64,000 nucleotides of DNA from Myripristis murdjan (Eukaryota > Chordata > Actinopteri > Holocentriformes > Holocentridae), in NCBI RefSeq assembly GCF_902150065.1, contig NC_043987.1, forward strand, positions 19,440,487 to 19,504,486, given 5' to 3'. Of this stretch, positions 1 through 13,220 are shown one piece after another. The translations under genes and the position numbers were made by a program. Below the pieces are notes generated by a model. It did not search any database, was not told where the DNA came from, and was given only the letters and a program-made list of their open reading frames with translations. The stretch's first letter is position 1. Each line of letters starts with the position of its first letter.

Positions 1-456
1 GTGTGTGTGTGTGTGTGTGCGTGCCAGTGTGTGCATACAGTGTGTAAGTATTGATCCTCAAAGCAGCTCTACTTTCTGAAAGAAGATCTGTCAAACATGA
101 GGACACACACATAAACACACATACACACACAGCAAATGTCATTCATGCAATATGGACCTCGTAGCATCTCTAAAATAACAAGCTATTGCGGCGTGATCAC
201 ATGTTCCATTTCATGACATTTATAAAATTGAAGACAACCAGTATGCCTAACCATCCTCTCCTTCCCCCGGCGGCGGCAGCAGCAGCAGCAGTGAACGCCA
301 CCTCCAATCCCATGCCAGCGGTGGTGATCCATCCAGTTTCCATGTGTACAGAGAAGATTCTGGTCTGGCAGTGCCCAATTAGCCGGGATGACCACTTCTC
401 TCCTCATACTTCACTGCTCTGTCACACACTAGCCATAAAGGAACAGGTCTTCCTCA

Positions 457-457
<1 letters not shown>

Positions 458-501
<44 letters not shown>

Positions 502-510
502 CAGACACAC
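458..510. repeat. (CA)n microsatellite
   Basis: An almost uninterrupted CA dinucleotide tract with a few G substitutions near its right end. Confidence 0.95.
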
Positions 511-1483
511 AAAAACAAACGCATGTCCTGTTTTCTTCCCTATCAACCGCCAGTTTCCACAACAATGAACATGCACACAAGTCTGCACATGCCCAGTGAA
601 GTCCAATTATATTCCCTCAGCTACCTCAGTCCACTGCAGGCCTCCAAAAGCCCTCCTACAAGAAGAGCGTCTCATAAGGCTCATAAAATCCCATAAGGAG
701 TCCTCGCAGCCCTCGAGCCCATCCATGACCCTTGACTAACCCAGGAAGTAATCAGCAGAGACCCACGTGTGCAAAAGTCATGTTACCTCGTGGAAGGTTC
801 TCTCGAACACCCCCATCCCCCTGGAAACCACAATTATGTCTGTGTTCCCTCTGTCTTCTTAAAGAGAGAGAGAGAGCGTGAGAGAGATAACATGGACCTT
901 AGGGCCCTGTGAAAGAAACAGCACACACACTCCCGTAACTGTCATCCCATATGCTGGGAATGTGATGTGATTTACAGCATTTAGCGGCAAAACAGTAAAC
1001 CACAGCTTCTCGCTAACGGGAACGTCTGCACACCTGAGAACAAGCTGTTCTCAGGAACAAAAACGGATAATGAAAATTATGAGGTGGGGGAGAAAAAAAA
1101 AAAAAAGAACGCAGCTTCCTAAAAATCCTTGCCTCATTATTTATGCGACGCACTCAGAGTTTAATGCTGTATAAATCCATCTGCGTGTGTGATCGTTATC
1201 GTTATCGTCATAGATATGATTTCAGATAATCTGTGTCATAATTAAAGCAGGTGGATTTACTACGTATCCTCAAACAGCGCCACACCGAAGCGGAGGGGAC
1301 AGAGTGATGGATGGAATATAAAACGCCCAGGGCTGAGGTAGAATTAGGCACCTGCATCAGCCCCCCGTCCACCCCCACACGCTGCCCTCTCAGCTGCCTG
1401 CCACTCTGTTTCCTCTCGCGCTCCTTTTATACAATCACTCCACCGCACAGCTCCTTTGATTGCTCTTTCCCGTGGGCATAAAA

Positions 1484-1500
1484 ACACACACACAATATAA

Positions 1501-1534
<34 letters not shown>

Positions 1535-1669
1535 GCACACACACTTCACCCGCACCGCTCAGAGACAATTGTGCCGGCGGAGTTTTGATTTGCGAAGAAA
1601 AGTTGCCTCCACCAGGAATAATGACAAGCACTCAAGGTTCGAGCACAGTAACCGCATGAAAACACACGT

Positions 1670-1707
<38 letters not shown>

Positions 1708-1872
1708 TGCACATGTAAGAGCACAAGCGCATACACACGCACACAAGAGCACCTGTGCACAGACACATACACAATAAAATCCATAACACGCAAACACATG
1801 CAAAAGACAGGCAACTGCTCTTAAAAGCATGTTCAAACACAAATAAAGACACACACACACACACACACACAT
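1484..1872. repeat. Cluster of three (CA)n tracts
   Basis: Three CA tracts (about 1,501-1,546, 1,661-1,705 and 1,849-1,872) lie within 400 bases, separated by CA-rich, partly degenerate sequence. The intervening DNA looks like decayed CA repeat, so this may be one old tract that has broken up. Confidence 0.9.
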
Positions 1873-2114
1873 GCATCCACACACCACCCCCATTATGCAG
1901 TATAACTAAAAGGCATTCAGCCATTTCAGCAGCATTCTGAGAGCCAGCCAAGTGAGAGGTCTGTCAGTGCATTAGCCAGCATGTAATCATAGCCCAACCT
2001 CACTGCAATTAGGAGTAGTTCTAATTCTTCACTGGAAACACTGCCTTCTTCCACCACTAATAGTTTACTTTACTCCAACAGCTGACAGACCCAGCCCTGC
2101 CTCCCCTCCTTTTC

Positions 2115-2116
<2 letters not shown>

Positions 2117-2162
<46 letters not shown>
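2117..2162. repeat. (CA)n microsatellite
   Basis: A pure CA run of roughly 22 units, likely polymorphic. Confidence 0.95.
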
Positions 2163-2167
<5 letters not shown>

Positions 2168-2417
2168 AGCTGTAGCTCATCTGTCAGTATGGGAGATCAA
2201 AATGGATCCTGGGGAATATTCCCCAAACGTGTCCCACTTGTGCCACATCAATCCCATGAGTCTTTTAGGCTGCGCCACAGTTCACCTGTGTTGCAGCTCT
2301 GTGAATACGAGCCTCTTCTCTTGCTTACCATCCTCCCTCCCCGAGAAAATAATCTCCCGTTTTACCAAACATGACAGAGAGGAATGACGGTGAAATCATG
2401 AAACAATTGCAAAAATG

Positions 2418-2442
2418 AAAAAAAAAAAAAAAAAAAAAAAAA
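2418..2442 (+). repeat. Poly(A) tract
   Basis: A run of 25 A residues. No retroposed body is recognisable upstream, so I do not call it a retroposon tail. Confidence 0.9.
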
Positions 2443-2840
2443 CCCAGAGAGCTGCTAAAGGCTCTCTGTAGATGAGGCAGGCGTGTGAGGGGAGGGCGGC
2501 AAGATAGCGCTGGGGAAACGTTAGCTAATGAAGACTGAGGAAGTGGGAGCGCTCCCTATACTGATGGTATTGCTATTAGCCTGTGAGCCGGTGCACTTGG
2601 GTGTCACTTCAAAGCATTCCCCACTATTAATCAGAGGCTATCCAGCCCTCCAGCAAGGGCCCCGCTGGCTGTGCCGCTAACTACCCCCCTCAACATCAAC
2701 ACAATGGAGCCATCATTATGGCCGTTACGCTACGCCTTGGCCAGACAGCACACCTTTATCTAGGCATATACCTTACATACTCATGGCCAATTAATTTACC
2801 TGCCATGTCTCCGAATAAAGGGGGGATTGTGTATTTGGAT

Positions 2841-2864
2841 GTGTGTGTGTGTGTGTGTGTGTGT
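2841..2864. repeat. (GT)n microsatellite
   Basis: A short pure GT tract, followed within 60 bases by a second shorter GT stretch. Confidence 0.9.
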
Positions 2865-3009
2865 GCACTCAAGCACCCGTTTCCATATATGTAGTCATAT
2901 CTGTGTGTGTGTTTGGTGGGGGTTGGGGCGCACCTGGCTCAGGTTACATCCAGTGGGCTATGCATCTGGCCTAGGAGGCTCTGTATGAAAGCGACTGCCA
3001 GAGGCTGCA

Positions 3010-3034
3010 ACCTGCCCTGCCCTGCCCTGCCCTG
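3010..3034. repeat. (CCTGC)n pentanucleotide repeat
   Basis: Five near-perfect copies of a CCTGC unit, the only pentanucleotide repeat noticed in the left part of the window. Confidence 0.85.
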
Positions 3035-3777
3035 ATATGGCTCTCACCTGGCTTCCCCAGGCAGAGAGGCAGCCAGGCAGTTGAGCATCTAAACTCTGAC
3101 AGCTTCCCCCCTCCAGGCCCCCCCTGGATAACAACAGCCACTCAGCTGGATATCAGCCACCAAGCTTAGGGATTAACTACAGGACTAGCCCTGTCTCTTT
3201 AATACGAGATACATTTTATACAATGCTAATCCCCAACATCAACTCTGTCTTCCTTTTGTTTTGACTGTCGTGATGGACAGCGCTTTCCTCCAGGTCGGAG
3301 TGAGCAGCCGTGGGCCAAAGGTGGAGAGATGATTCTGCTTTTATTGGGGTAATTGTCCACTAAACGTATCAGCACAGCTAATGGGGGAAATACATTGCCT
3401 TGTCCACCGTTTCTCGTAAATTTGCACATTCATGTTACATGGGATGAGAGGGCTTATGATACAAGACACTCTCCCCCTCCCCCTCTGTCTCCTGTTGTAC
3501 TGTACCAAGAGCCTGCAGACTCTACCAGCGCTGAGGGGCTGAGATAACTGCTCACCATTGTGAGAAAAGGCTGTCAGCTTTGTTTTTTTTCCCTCCCTCT
3601 CTCTCTTCTCTTGCTCGCTCTCTTGTAAGAAAATAAAAAAGCCGGAGCTGTGGTTGCAGAAATAGACCTGTTTCTATAATTAGATGTAAACAGACGAACC
3701 AGACTTTCAAGCTTGCTCTGTCCCACTGGCCCCACGGCCTCCTGGGAAGCAAGATGTGTGTGTATATGTATAGTAAA

Positions 3778-3891
3778 GATGTGTGTGTGTGTGTGTGCCC
3801 GCTCAGTGCAGCATGTATATTGTATATTAGTATTTGATGGTGTGTGTCTAGTCTCTCACTCTTCCTTTCTCTCTCTCTCTCTCTCTCTCTC
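3778..3891. repeat. (GT)n and (CT)n microsatellite pair
   Basis: A GT tract (3,778-3,797) and a CT tract (3,868-3,891) are separated by about 70 bases of unique DNA. Confidence 0.9.
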
Positions 3892-4399
3892 ACCCAATCC
3901 CCTCCCCCACATTCATCACAGGGTTGGTCAGTGGCTGTGCAAGGCATGCAGGGAAAGCTAATGCATACAGCACCGGCAGACAAACACACATCTGTTGCTG
4001 AGGAGCCAGTCATTTGCCCCAGTTCCACAGGACACATAACAGAGAAGAGGAGGCAGTGTAGCCTAGTGGTCACACCAGGCAGAGGGGACGAGGAAGCAGC
4101 AAAACTATAGAATGAGGTAGAGAGAGGACACACAGGGGCACAACGCTGGTGAGAAACAGAGAGGACAATGAAGGAGGATGATAGAAAAAGAGGAGGGAGG
4201 AACTTACTGCAGGGAGGAGAGACGACAGGGCAAGGACAGACCAATGAATCTTCAAAAAGATAACATGTAGACATGAAAGGAATTTTAGGTGTAAAGCAAG
4301 TGATTCACACACAAAAAGAGGGGGGAGACAACAGGATTTTGTTCTAATCAATGTCAAAGAGAGCAGAGGAAACCCATGCGAGAAAGAAAAAGCAAGACA

Positions 4400-4434
4400 G
4401 AGAGAGAGAGAGTGAGAGAGAGAGAGAGAGAGAG
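4400..4434. repeat. (GA)n microsatellite
   Basis: A GA tract with a single internal T interruption, inside a wider purine-rich stretch that starts near 4,085. Confidence 0.9.
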
Positions 4435-5298
4435 CAACAAGTCCCCTTTGGATTGAGGACTAGGCAGCTGGTTGGATGGTCCCAAGAGACTTATTAAAAT
4501 GGAATTCCTGATGCTAATCTTTGTTTTCTCACAAAAGGGCTGACACATCCTTGAGAGGCATACTGCATGTATATTTAATGGCAAATCTCTGCATATATTT
4601 AGCGGCGCGTCTCATTGTTTGGTGCTGCGTGTCACCACCGCCCGCTGTTCCACTGACAGTCACCGAATCGTGGCCCATTATTTGAGTTTATCTGCTTTCA
4701 GCCCTACCCCTCCACCAACATACCATCTACATTTATGGATCATAGCCTGCCAGTTGAAAAAGAGAAGCTTAGACAGAAACACATTAGATACACAAACAAT
4801 AAACAAACACGAACAATTAGGAGTCTCTGCACAGAAACAACCAGAGTTGCTATAGTTGTGTAATTGTTTCTTTCCAATATTGAGCCCCTAAATGTACAGT
4901 TAGCTCTGCGGCAGAGACCACAACCTGAATCTGAATTGGCATGGCGCACACAAAACTTGTGTCTTTCAGTTGAAGGGGAAAAAATGGATTTTTTTCCAAC
5001 TAACTCCTCTAAAGGAGAAAGGAAGAAAGTGCAGTGCTAGTGTGCTAGTGCACTGCTGCTGGTTGCCATGCATGCTGCACAAAGTGGGCCTCCTGCACAA
5101 GCTGCATCATCAGCATTAACTCTCTTCCTGCTGGAAGAGGAAGAGAGGAAAGGAGTGTGCCAGGACCACTACTGGTGCATCCAACAGGGACAGACTCAGA
5201 CGTTAGAGGGTTAACAATGCACCTGTCTAGGCCTCACAGCCAACCACAGGGTGCCTCTGGTCTAGTGGGGGGTGTCTGGAGAACCCAGTCTGGCAAAT

Positions 5299-5302
5299 AC
5301 AC

Positions 5303-5353
<51 letters not shown>
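5299..5353. repeat. (CA)n microsatellite
   Basis: A long CA tract with one early G substitution, followed by a CA-rich degenerate tail to about 5,425. Confidence 0.95.
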
Positions 5354-5354
<1 letters not shown>

Positions 5355-5640
5355 ACCCATGTACATGCACATGCACAATTAAACCAACCCAAACACACAC
5401 ACAGACACTCACGCACATGCGCACACATTGCCATTGACCAGAAATCTGCGAACAACAATAGGGAAACGGCCTTTTTTGTTCTTTTCACTGAACGATTACA
5501 ATAATAAAATTGAAATTAAAAAACAAGTAATCTGGATTTTCTGCTTGAGCCGTTAATAATGTCTAACAGCTGTCACATGCAATACGGCCATGCACCGAGG
5601 TGGGCCTGGGGCTGCCTGATGAGAAGCAGCCTGATACTGG

Positions 5641-5672
5641 GAGAGGGAGGGAGAGGGAGGGGGAAGGGAGAC

Positions 5673-5705
<33 letters not shown>

Positions 5706-5820
5706 TCCAAATTACATACAAAACAGCAATTGTTGACTTTGGATAAATGTATCAGTCTATTCAATCTCGCAACAATATAATTTTCACCCAGATTTTGTTG
5801 TTGTTGTTGTTGTTGTTTTG
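5641..5820. repeat. Purine tract and (TTG)n repeat
   Basis: A GGGA/GA purine tract (about 5,641-5,705) is followed after about 90 bases by a TTG trinucleotide run (about 5,795-5,817). Confidence 0.85.
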
Positions 5821-8800
5821 TTTTCCTCATGGGAAGTGAACAAAAAGACATTCAGAGCCTTTTTGGATTCTTAATGCAACTTCTCACTTCCTCATGTCAG
5901 GTGTAAAAATAGACGGGAGGGTTTTTAAATCCAATGCCCTGAAATCCGATACAGGAAGGTATTACCCTGCCTGCCGCTCTCACCCGTGGGTCTCCTTTGT
6001 GCTCTGTCCTGTGTACCCGCCCCATGCTCGAGGCGAAGGCTCTGTGGCACTGTGCCACACGGTGTAGGGTGGGTGGCGGTCTGTTTGAAGAGCCTGTCTC
6101 TGAGGCCGCATAGCCACTCTCTAGCCAAAATGCTCTCGCAAAGCCAAACCCCTGCTTCATTTGTGCTGCCTAGGCCTTCACTCTCTGTGTGGACAGATCT
6201 GCTGATGAGCCAAACTTTCTACAAAGAAGCGCAAAGTAATGGGATTTACCCAATTATTTCTCTGACATCAAATCAGTCACTTCGGTTACTGGAGTGCAAT
6301 AAATTCCAGATGCTATTACTTATTTTTGATGACCAGTAACACAATAGTGACACTAAATATCCAGGAAGTCTATGGCTTGCCTGTGTCTTAATGATAGGGA
6401 TGCCGTCTCTCTGCATCCAACCAAGACATGGGCACAGGGAGAGAATGACCAACACTAGATTAAAGACAGGTCTCCTGTGACACTATTGTAATGGTTATAG
6501 CGCACATTACCCATGCACAGAGCAGTATTTGCGAGCGTTCATGGGACCTACCCCTCTGAAGACAGTTGACTGCACCCACAAGTCACTTGGGTTTCCAGTG
6601 GGAGTGTCAGTAGAAGGTGACAGATGGTGGCAGCGACCAGCCAGGTGCTGTTTCAGCCAGGTGTAGGATGCCAAGCAACACCTCCACCATTCAGGGAGAC
6701 TCCTGTGATATCATGTCTGAACCGCGTCATCTCACAACAATCCACAAACAAGCCCAACGACAAGCCAAAGCTCTCATTCCATTTTACAGAGCTCCAGAGA
6801 AGGAGGGAGGGAGGACGGGAACACGCACGGCCCTGGCCAAATGGAATTTGGCCTAAGACCCACGTTCTGTCACTGCACTAACACCACAGTGACTCCCTGA
6901 AACAAGTTGCTTTTTAATGTAATATTTAAGATGGGTTATGGGTGGGTTATTAAAGATGTCAGTTTTCTCTTTGCTCAGACCTCAAAGGTAACAGCTTGAA
7001 TGTTTCTTGCCAATTGCACAAAACTGTTACTGATTTAGATAGAAAACTGGCAAAGGTTTTCACTGGGTTAGCTGATGTTAAATAATTATGCTGCGGTACA
7101 GCTGACTCGAGCCACTGCTCTTGTCTGGGTCGACATAGATGTGGACTAGGCAAAGGTAAGGCAGAGCAGGGTAAGAACTGTGAGTGCTCACAACAACACA
7201 AAAGCTACAAGGCCAAGAAGAAGGTTCCCTTCCCACAAACAACCTTCACCCACTCACTGAGGTTTATTCTTTTAAAGACTTGGTTGTAACCAGCCTTTCC
7301 TAACTCCACCAAACACCTGTGTTTGTCTTTGAAGTGTCTTCCCAACAACCACAGGCCCATGGGATATTCCAGCAATGAGGCATTCAATAAAAGTCATAGT
7401 AAAGTTATTTATTTCCCTTTGGAAAAAAAAACTCAAGGGAGAAGGCAGACAGCAGAGCTAACCTTTGAAGGGGGAAGCTGCTCGGATATCCAGCTAGGAC
7501 ATAAAAACCAAGGGAATGACAGGGACATCCTACCAGAAAACAATAAAGGGGGTGGAGGGGACTGTTTTTTATCTTTAACAGCAGCCGTAAAACACACACA
7601 AAGCTGGGGTCTGCAACAATGGCTTGGGGCAGGGGCGGGTGGCTAAAACAGAAGTGGCAGGAAGACCACCGCTTCCCAGACACAAGAGTCTTCCTGCTAG
7701 AAAGAAAAGAGAGCGAGAAATGGAGGGGAGGAGAGCGAGGACAGCTCATGGAAAAGGGAGACAGAGGAGATATGTAAAGGAGGCAGAGGTGGAGGGCTAA
7801 GTGAGCGAGGTGACATAAATATGACTTTTGATTACATGGGGTGTTTAGAGCAGATCTCAGCCATGGACAGCCCCAGAAACCCCTGCTGTTTTCGCACAGC
7901 CACACCTCAGCCACGGCCCGGTGATCAGAACAATATGGCTGAAAGATGAGCCTGCAGCCATAAATGCCAGCAGTAAAGACAGCTCCACTGTGTCTCCTGG
8001 TTTGACGCTATCAAACGCCCCAATCCTGGCCTGACAGCCAAGCAGCAGGGAAGGCTGTCTGCATCTCTACACTGGAGCCGGCAGAAGATAAAATTACTAT
8101 TTCAATGTCCTTGTAAATGAACTAGCTGAATTAAACCGCATTAGATGAGTTTACATGTCTACGTCTCGCTGTATCAGTGAGTACATGGAGGGAGAAGTTG
8201 CTCCAATGTCACATTCCCACAGCACAGTGCAAGTGCAAACTATAAATCGACCACCTGACATGTATTACAAATGACTGGCTAGTAGTAGGTGAAGATGGAC
8301 AGAGGCAAATGCACACTGACAGAATCTCTGGCGGTGCTAAGTAACATGGTTCAGTGGGCAAGAAGGTGGATAGGCTTGGAGTCTGTGTCCGCCGTCTGCT
8401 GAAGCCTGATTGCAGCCAAACTCACCAGTCTGTGAGAGAGAAAGAAAGGAAATTTCTTCCCTAAAAATATGGTGAAATTCTGTAACCTGGCAAGGAACAA
8501 TGCCAAGGGAGGCTATGTTGCAACAGCCGTCACTGTTTTCAGCACCAAGGGTAAAGGAAGCGCTCACAATAAATACCTCTGCAAAGTCAGAGGAGCTCTT
8601 TCAAGGAGCCACATCAGAAACCTGCCTCTGAATGCATTTTTACATCAACTCTGAAATATTCATGCTCTTTGTAAAGTATTCATGTGAACCAGTGTGCAAG
8701 TTAGTCCCCGGGGGGAAAGTGCAGAGAAACTGAAGGGATTCAACACACTCAGCAAACAACATGCTCAGTTGTGCTAATATTGCTAGCATTCAGGACACTT

Positions 8801-9583
8801 GAAGGGACACTAATGATCTGCCCTGTCGAGACTAACGACAGTTGGGGACCGGTTTGGTCAGACAACCAAGCAGCATTTCACCATTAAGCTACATGGTATG
8901 TGTTGTCTTGTATTGCTTTAGGTTTTTAAAACAAATTGACTTGATAGTATGTATGGGCAGTGAAGTGCTGAATATAAATAACTGCAAGAAACTTTTTTTT
9001 TTTTTCACTTTTGAAATACAAGTAAGATACTCCCCTAAAATTGATAATACTGATAAAATTCTGACCTTGATTTTGTCAAAACATATTCACTTGTCTCTTA
9101 AAGTCAGGTTTACTTTATATTTGTATACAGTGGTGTTTTGATAAATTATGACTTTGGAAGTACACGCCATTTATTTGAGTAATCATGAATTACGCCTCGA
9201 GTCCTTTACACCTATTTGCATTATGACATGCTTGACATTTTCAAAAACTGAAATTATAAATCATCTATCGCACACCAGCAGAACGCAATAACAAAACATT
9301 TCCAAGGCAGACTAGTTAATTCACAAAATATGCTATGTGAACTTTAAAATTATTCTTGATATTAATTTAATTAAATGGCTGAAATGTTAAGTGTTTACTG
9401 CTTTCCAAATCATGGGAAGATGAAGCAGGCTATATGTTACAGTCACACCCATGTGTTACTAAAGAGACAGGAGAGAGCAATAAACCACCTGTGCTGTTCA
9501 GTGAGCAGTGATGATGTTTGGTCAAGTCTTCATATTAGTATAAGCAACACAACTGTACCCTGTAGCCAGCACTGGCCTCCATG

Positions 9584-9610
9584 CTCTCTCTCTCTCTCTC
9601 TCTCTCTCTG

Positions 9611-9661
<51 letters not shown>

Positions 9662-9664
9662 CAC

Positions 9665-9734
<70 letters not shown>

Positions 9735-9738
9735 AAAG

Positions 9739-9777
<39 letters not shown>
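9584..9777. repeat. Compound (CT)n(TA)n(CA)n(GT)n(GT)n microsatellite
   Basis: In order: CT (9,584-9,609), TA (to about 9,635), CA (to about 9,661), a short CACATATGTG centre, GT (9,669-9,733), a ten-base spacer, then GT (9,741-9,777). The CA arm followed by the GT arm forms an inverted repeat around the CACATATGTG centre, so this block can pair with itself. Confidence 0.95.
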
Positions 9778-10023
9778 CACGAGCGAGTATTGCCAAAAGC
9801 AAACATGAATGGTGAGATATGAATGGTGGAGTGCCCATGAATTGCCCTGAATGACTAATTAAACCTCATCTTTGGCATGAATTGGCAGTTTGATGAAGAT
9901 TGAGAATTAAAATATTCAGAATCTTCATAAATAAAATTAATTTCAAAAAATATGTCTTATGACTATGCATTACCAACCAGTGTACCATAACGACTGCGTT
10001 CGCTCAGTTGATTAAAATCATTT

Positions 10024-10079
10024 GATAGATAGATAGATAGATAGATAGGTAGATAGATAGATAAACTCAGAGGACAAGT

Positions 10080-10119
<40 letters not shown>

Positions 10120-10155
10120 TATCTATATCTATATCTATATCTATATATATATATC
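10024..10155. repeat. (GATA)n and (TA)n/(TATATC)n microsatellites
   Basis: A GATA tetranucleotide tract (10,024-10,063) is followed by a TA run (10,083-10,110), a short CA segment and TATATC hexamers to 10,155. Confidence 0.95.
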
Positions 10156-10979
10156 AGAAAATGTAATTTTGAAGGATAAAATAGAGGGTTGCAGCTACTG
10201 CAACATGCCTACTGTGCAGTATTGGAGACCACATAACAAAAACAGGAAGTCTGACACATATTATATTTCTGTATTTTGAGAAGAAATTGTTTGGGAAGTA
10301 CAGATATTTAATACAGTCATGAAACCTGTCTCATTTCAAATCCTCTTGTTCTAAACGTGGTGTTTCTTTCAAAATAATTCAGTTATGGATTATTCTATTC
10401 AGCAGTTTTCATGATGAGCTGTGAATTTGACTGCCCAGTGTGGACACAACCAGTGCGTGAATGTATGCATTCATTTGTGTATGTGCACATTTGCATGGGG
10501 TACACAAGATATCCATGCAAGTCACTTGTTAAACCTGATGCATGCACTGTGAACACATTTGCACCCTGACACTTCGATGCCCAATATAGAAAGAGGATTT
10601 TCTGGTATTTCAAAAGCCAACAGCTCTTCCTATCCACCTCCATAGCCCCAGCCTGCTCATCCAGCCTGTACCTTCGCCTGCACATGGCTCAGGGTATGGC
10701 CTAGGATTTTGGCCAGGTGATAGTAACAGCATGACACTCATGAATTTGACATGAAGTGACAAATCTCATTTGAGATTCAGCACCAGAACCATTGGGAACC
10801 ATGTGCCAATGTGCTCTGTACAACTTCTTAAGTAGAAACCATGAAAAACTGAAATAGATGTAAATGCCATTTAAAAATACCATGGCATTTACCTAACTTA
10901 TCAAATATGACACATGTTTAATTAAGAGATTAATTTTGTTTTGGGGATATTTATACTATAAATGTCAATTCAGTTTAAT

Positions 10980-11017
10980 AAAAAAAAAAAAAAAAAAAAG
11001 AAAAAGAAAAAGAAAAA
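10980..11017 (+). repeat. Poly(A) with AAAAAG units
   Basis: Nineteen A residues pass into three AAAAAG-like units. No retroposon body is recognisable beside it. Confidence 0.85.
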
Positions 11018-11327
11018 TCCAGGTATTCAGAGCAAAAAAATCACCTGGTTGTCCATCTGATGTTTGGATAATTTAACTCTGGCCAAAACCCCCACCTGAG
11101 TAATTATTTATTTAAAACATGAACCCCCATCTATTTTTCTGTAAAACGAATCAGCTTTGCACTGCACCATACACGGTAGGCCCTATTATTCACGCTGATG
11201 TATGCACAGGCTCTGTGGCGCAACAATATGACAAGAGCATCTCAAACAGCTTTCTGTCTTATAGCCATGAAACCGAAATACTGTTTAAATGGGAGCAAAT
11301 ACATTTCAGTACATTCAACAAGCCTTA

Positions 11328-11600
<273 letters not shown>

Positions 11601-12372
11601 CTATGTATTGCATTTAGTCGATCGCAGGCTTCTCCAGCCATAAACGTAGCCTCCGATCATCTTTTCTGCGAAGGGAGAAAATCACAGCAATTTTCATTAA
11701 GACAAAATTAATAGTCTGGTAAAGAATTAAATGCAGTCAGCACAGGCTACAAGGATTGAAGTCAAGCCAAATAATTGCAAAGGAAAATAAATCATTAGTC
11801 CTGGCCCACTGATTTTTGCAATGTTGCCTGTCTTGCTGTCCCATGAAGGTTTATTTAGAGGATTTTCTGCGACCTAAAACTGATGCTACTAAACAGGCCA
11901 AGTCACCGCACATACACTGACAGAGACGGCCAGCACGGCTTTCAAAGCCCCCGTGAGCAGGGCTCAGATTCAGCTCTATTGATCAGCCTGGGATATAGGC
12001 CTAACATGCATCTTATGGAGAACAATCACTCATGCTCCAAAGACACAGCCACAGAGGGCACATTTGTACACCTTGGGTACTCAAAACACATTTTTTGTCC
12101 GTTTAATTTTTTTTTCCTACAAAATATTTTAGCAAAAATAATCAGTAGATCTACCCCGCCAGCAGTTGCCAGTTTTGTCCAACACTATGATATTTAACAT
12201 GCACTAATTTGTGAGATCAGGATTGCCACATCAAGCTGAGGTCACTTCGAGGAGAAAGTGTGTTGGCCTGTTTGCACTGAAACATTAGGGTGGGTTTTTG
12301 TGGAAGCCTACTCAGCCTACATTTCAAGGTGAACACTGCTCCTCCTATTGTCTCGGACCGATACAGGCGTTT

Positions 12373-12403
12373 TGCTTTTTTCTTTTCTTTTTTTTTTTTT
12401 TTT
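12373..12403. repeat. T-rich tract
   Basis: A T tract with two early C interruptions. Confidence 0.85.
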
Positions 12404-12739
12404 CTCCTGTTGGAAGGTTCTGTTACACCTTGGATTCTTCACCGCATAACAGTGATATCTTATTTCGGAATTCACGTGATTGTTATTACCCAAAATAAGG
12501 TGTTTTGCAATAGATCCAAACTGCAAAATATGCAAGCTCCAATCATAAAAGTGGCATTTGAAAATTGCATCAACATGCATCGACCAGTTCACGAACCTAT
12601 AGGCACAAGGAGGCTATACTGGCAGATCATAAACGTCAGTTTCGCCACAAATCATAAAGCAGAGGACCTAATCTTTAAAATAAAAATACCATTAGAATGC
12701 CTCCCCATAACTGAGATGCATCAGCTCATGAGCAAGATG

Positions 12740-12767
12740 GTCTCTCTCTCTCTCTCTCTCTCTCTCT
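12740..12767. repeat. (CT)n microsatellite
   Basis: A pure CT run followed by a short alternating purine-pyrimidine stretch (CACGCGCACGCG type). Confidence 0.9.
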
Positions 12768-13220
12768 GGTTGTGTATGCACGCGCACGCGTCCGTGTGTA
12801 CGTGCGTGCATGTGAATAACTGCACTCTCACTGTCTTCATCTGCCTTGACCTATTTCAGGTCAGGTAATCAAATAGAGTAGTAAATGCGTTACATACTGC
12901 ATCCATTGCAGTGTCACAAAAATTGCATTATTAGGCGAGTTGGGGGACAAAATGTATTTCCACAAATAAAATAAGGTATTTTTTACTGTAAAGACTCATG
13001 CTTTTGTCTTCATTACATTTCATGAATTGTGACAGCACCATGCTCCACCTATGTGATGGCTGTTAATAATTAAAGAAATTAAACTAGCGGTCTAGCAGTG
13101 TGGAACTAAAATTCATAGCTTTGTTAAAAAAAAAAAAAAAAAAAGGAAAAAGGCTACTATTAGGTATGGTTGAATTTTCCCAGCACAGTAGGCTACACGT
13201 CTGGCTTTGATATTATAGAG

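Larger units (their letters stand above)
1..9583. other. Intergenic, microsatellite-rich; no gene recognised
   Basis: I read both strands and found no reading frame with protein-family similarity or convincing splice structure. Long open frames here come from CA/GT and CT/GA repeats or are low-complexity. Non-repeat stretches such as 2,480-2,830 and 8,470-8,690 are rich in ATTA/TAAT cores and may be conserved noncoding DNA, but that cannot be shown from one sequence. Confidence 0.6.

Noticed and set aside
1546-1951. Overlapping Cys/Val-rich frames on the minus strand
   Set aside because: They are direct translations of CA/GT microsatellites.
4052-4090. tRNA/SINE-like A-box (TAGCCTAGTGGT)
   Set aside because: No matching B-box (GGTTCRANNCC) at the right distance and no cloverleaf could be drawn.
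3552-4274. A 240-codon open frame on the minus strand
   Set aside because: Its translation is built largely from CT/GA and GT repeats and purine-rich DNA, with no family similarity and no splice context.
5041-5070. Short inverted repeat GCAGTGC...GCACTGC
   Set aside because: It arises from a small local duplication (GTGCTAGT units) and is too short to stand out.
7405-7914. A 169-codon open frame on the minus strand
   Set aside because: Composition is Leu/Ser/Pro-rich without domain similarity, there is no codon bias, and the strand opposite is purine-rich, which leaves frames open by chance.
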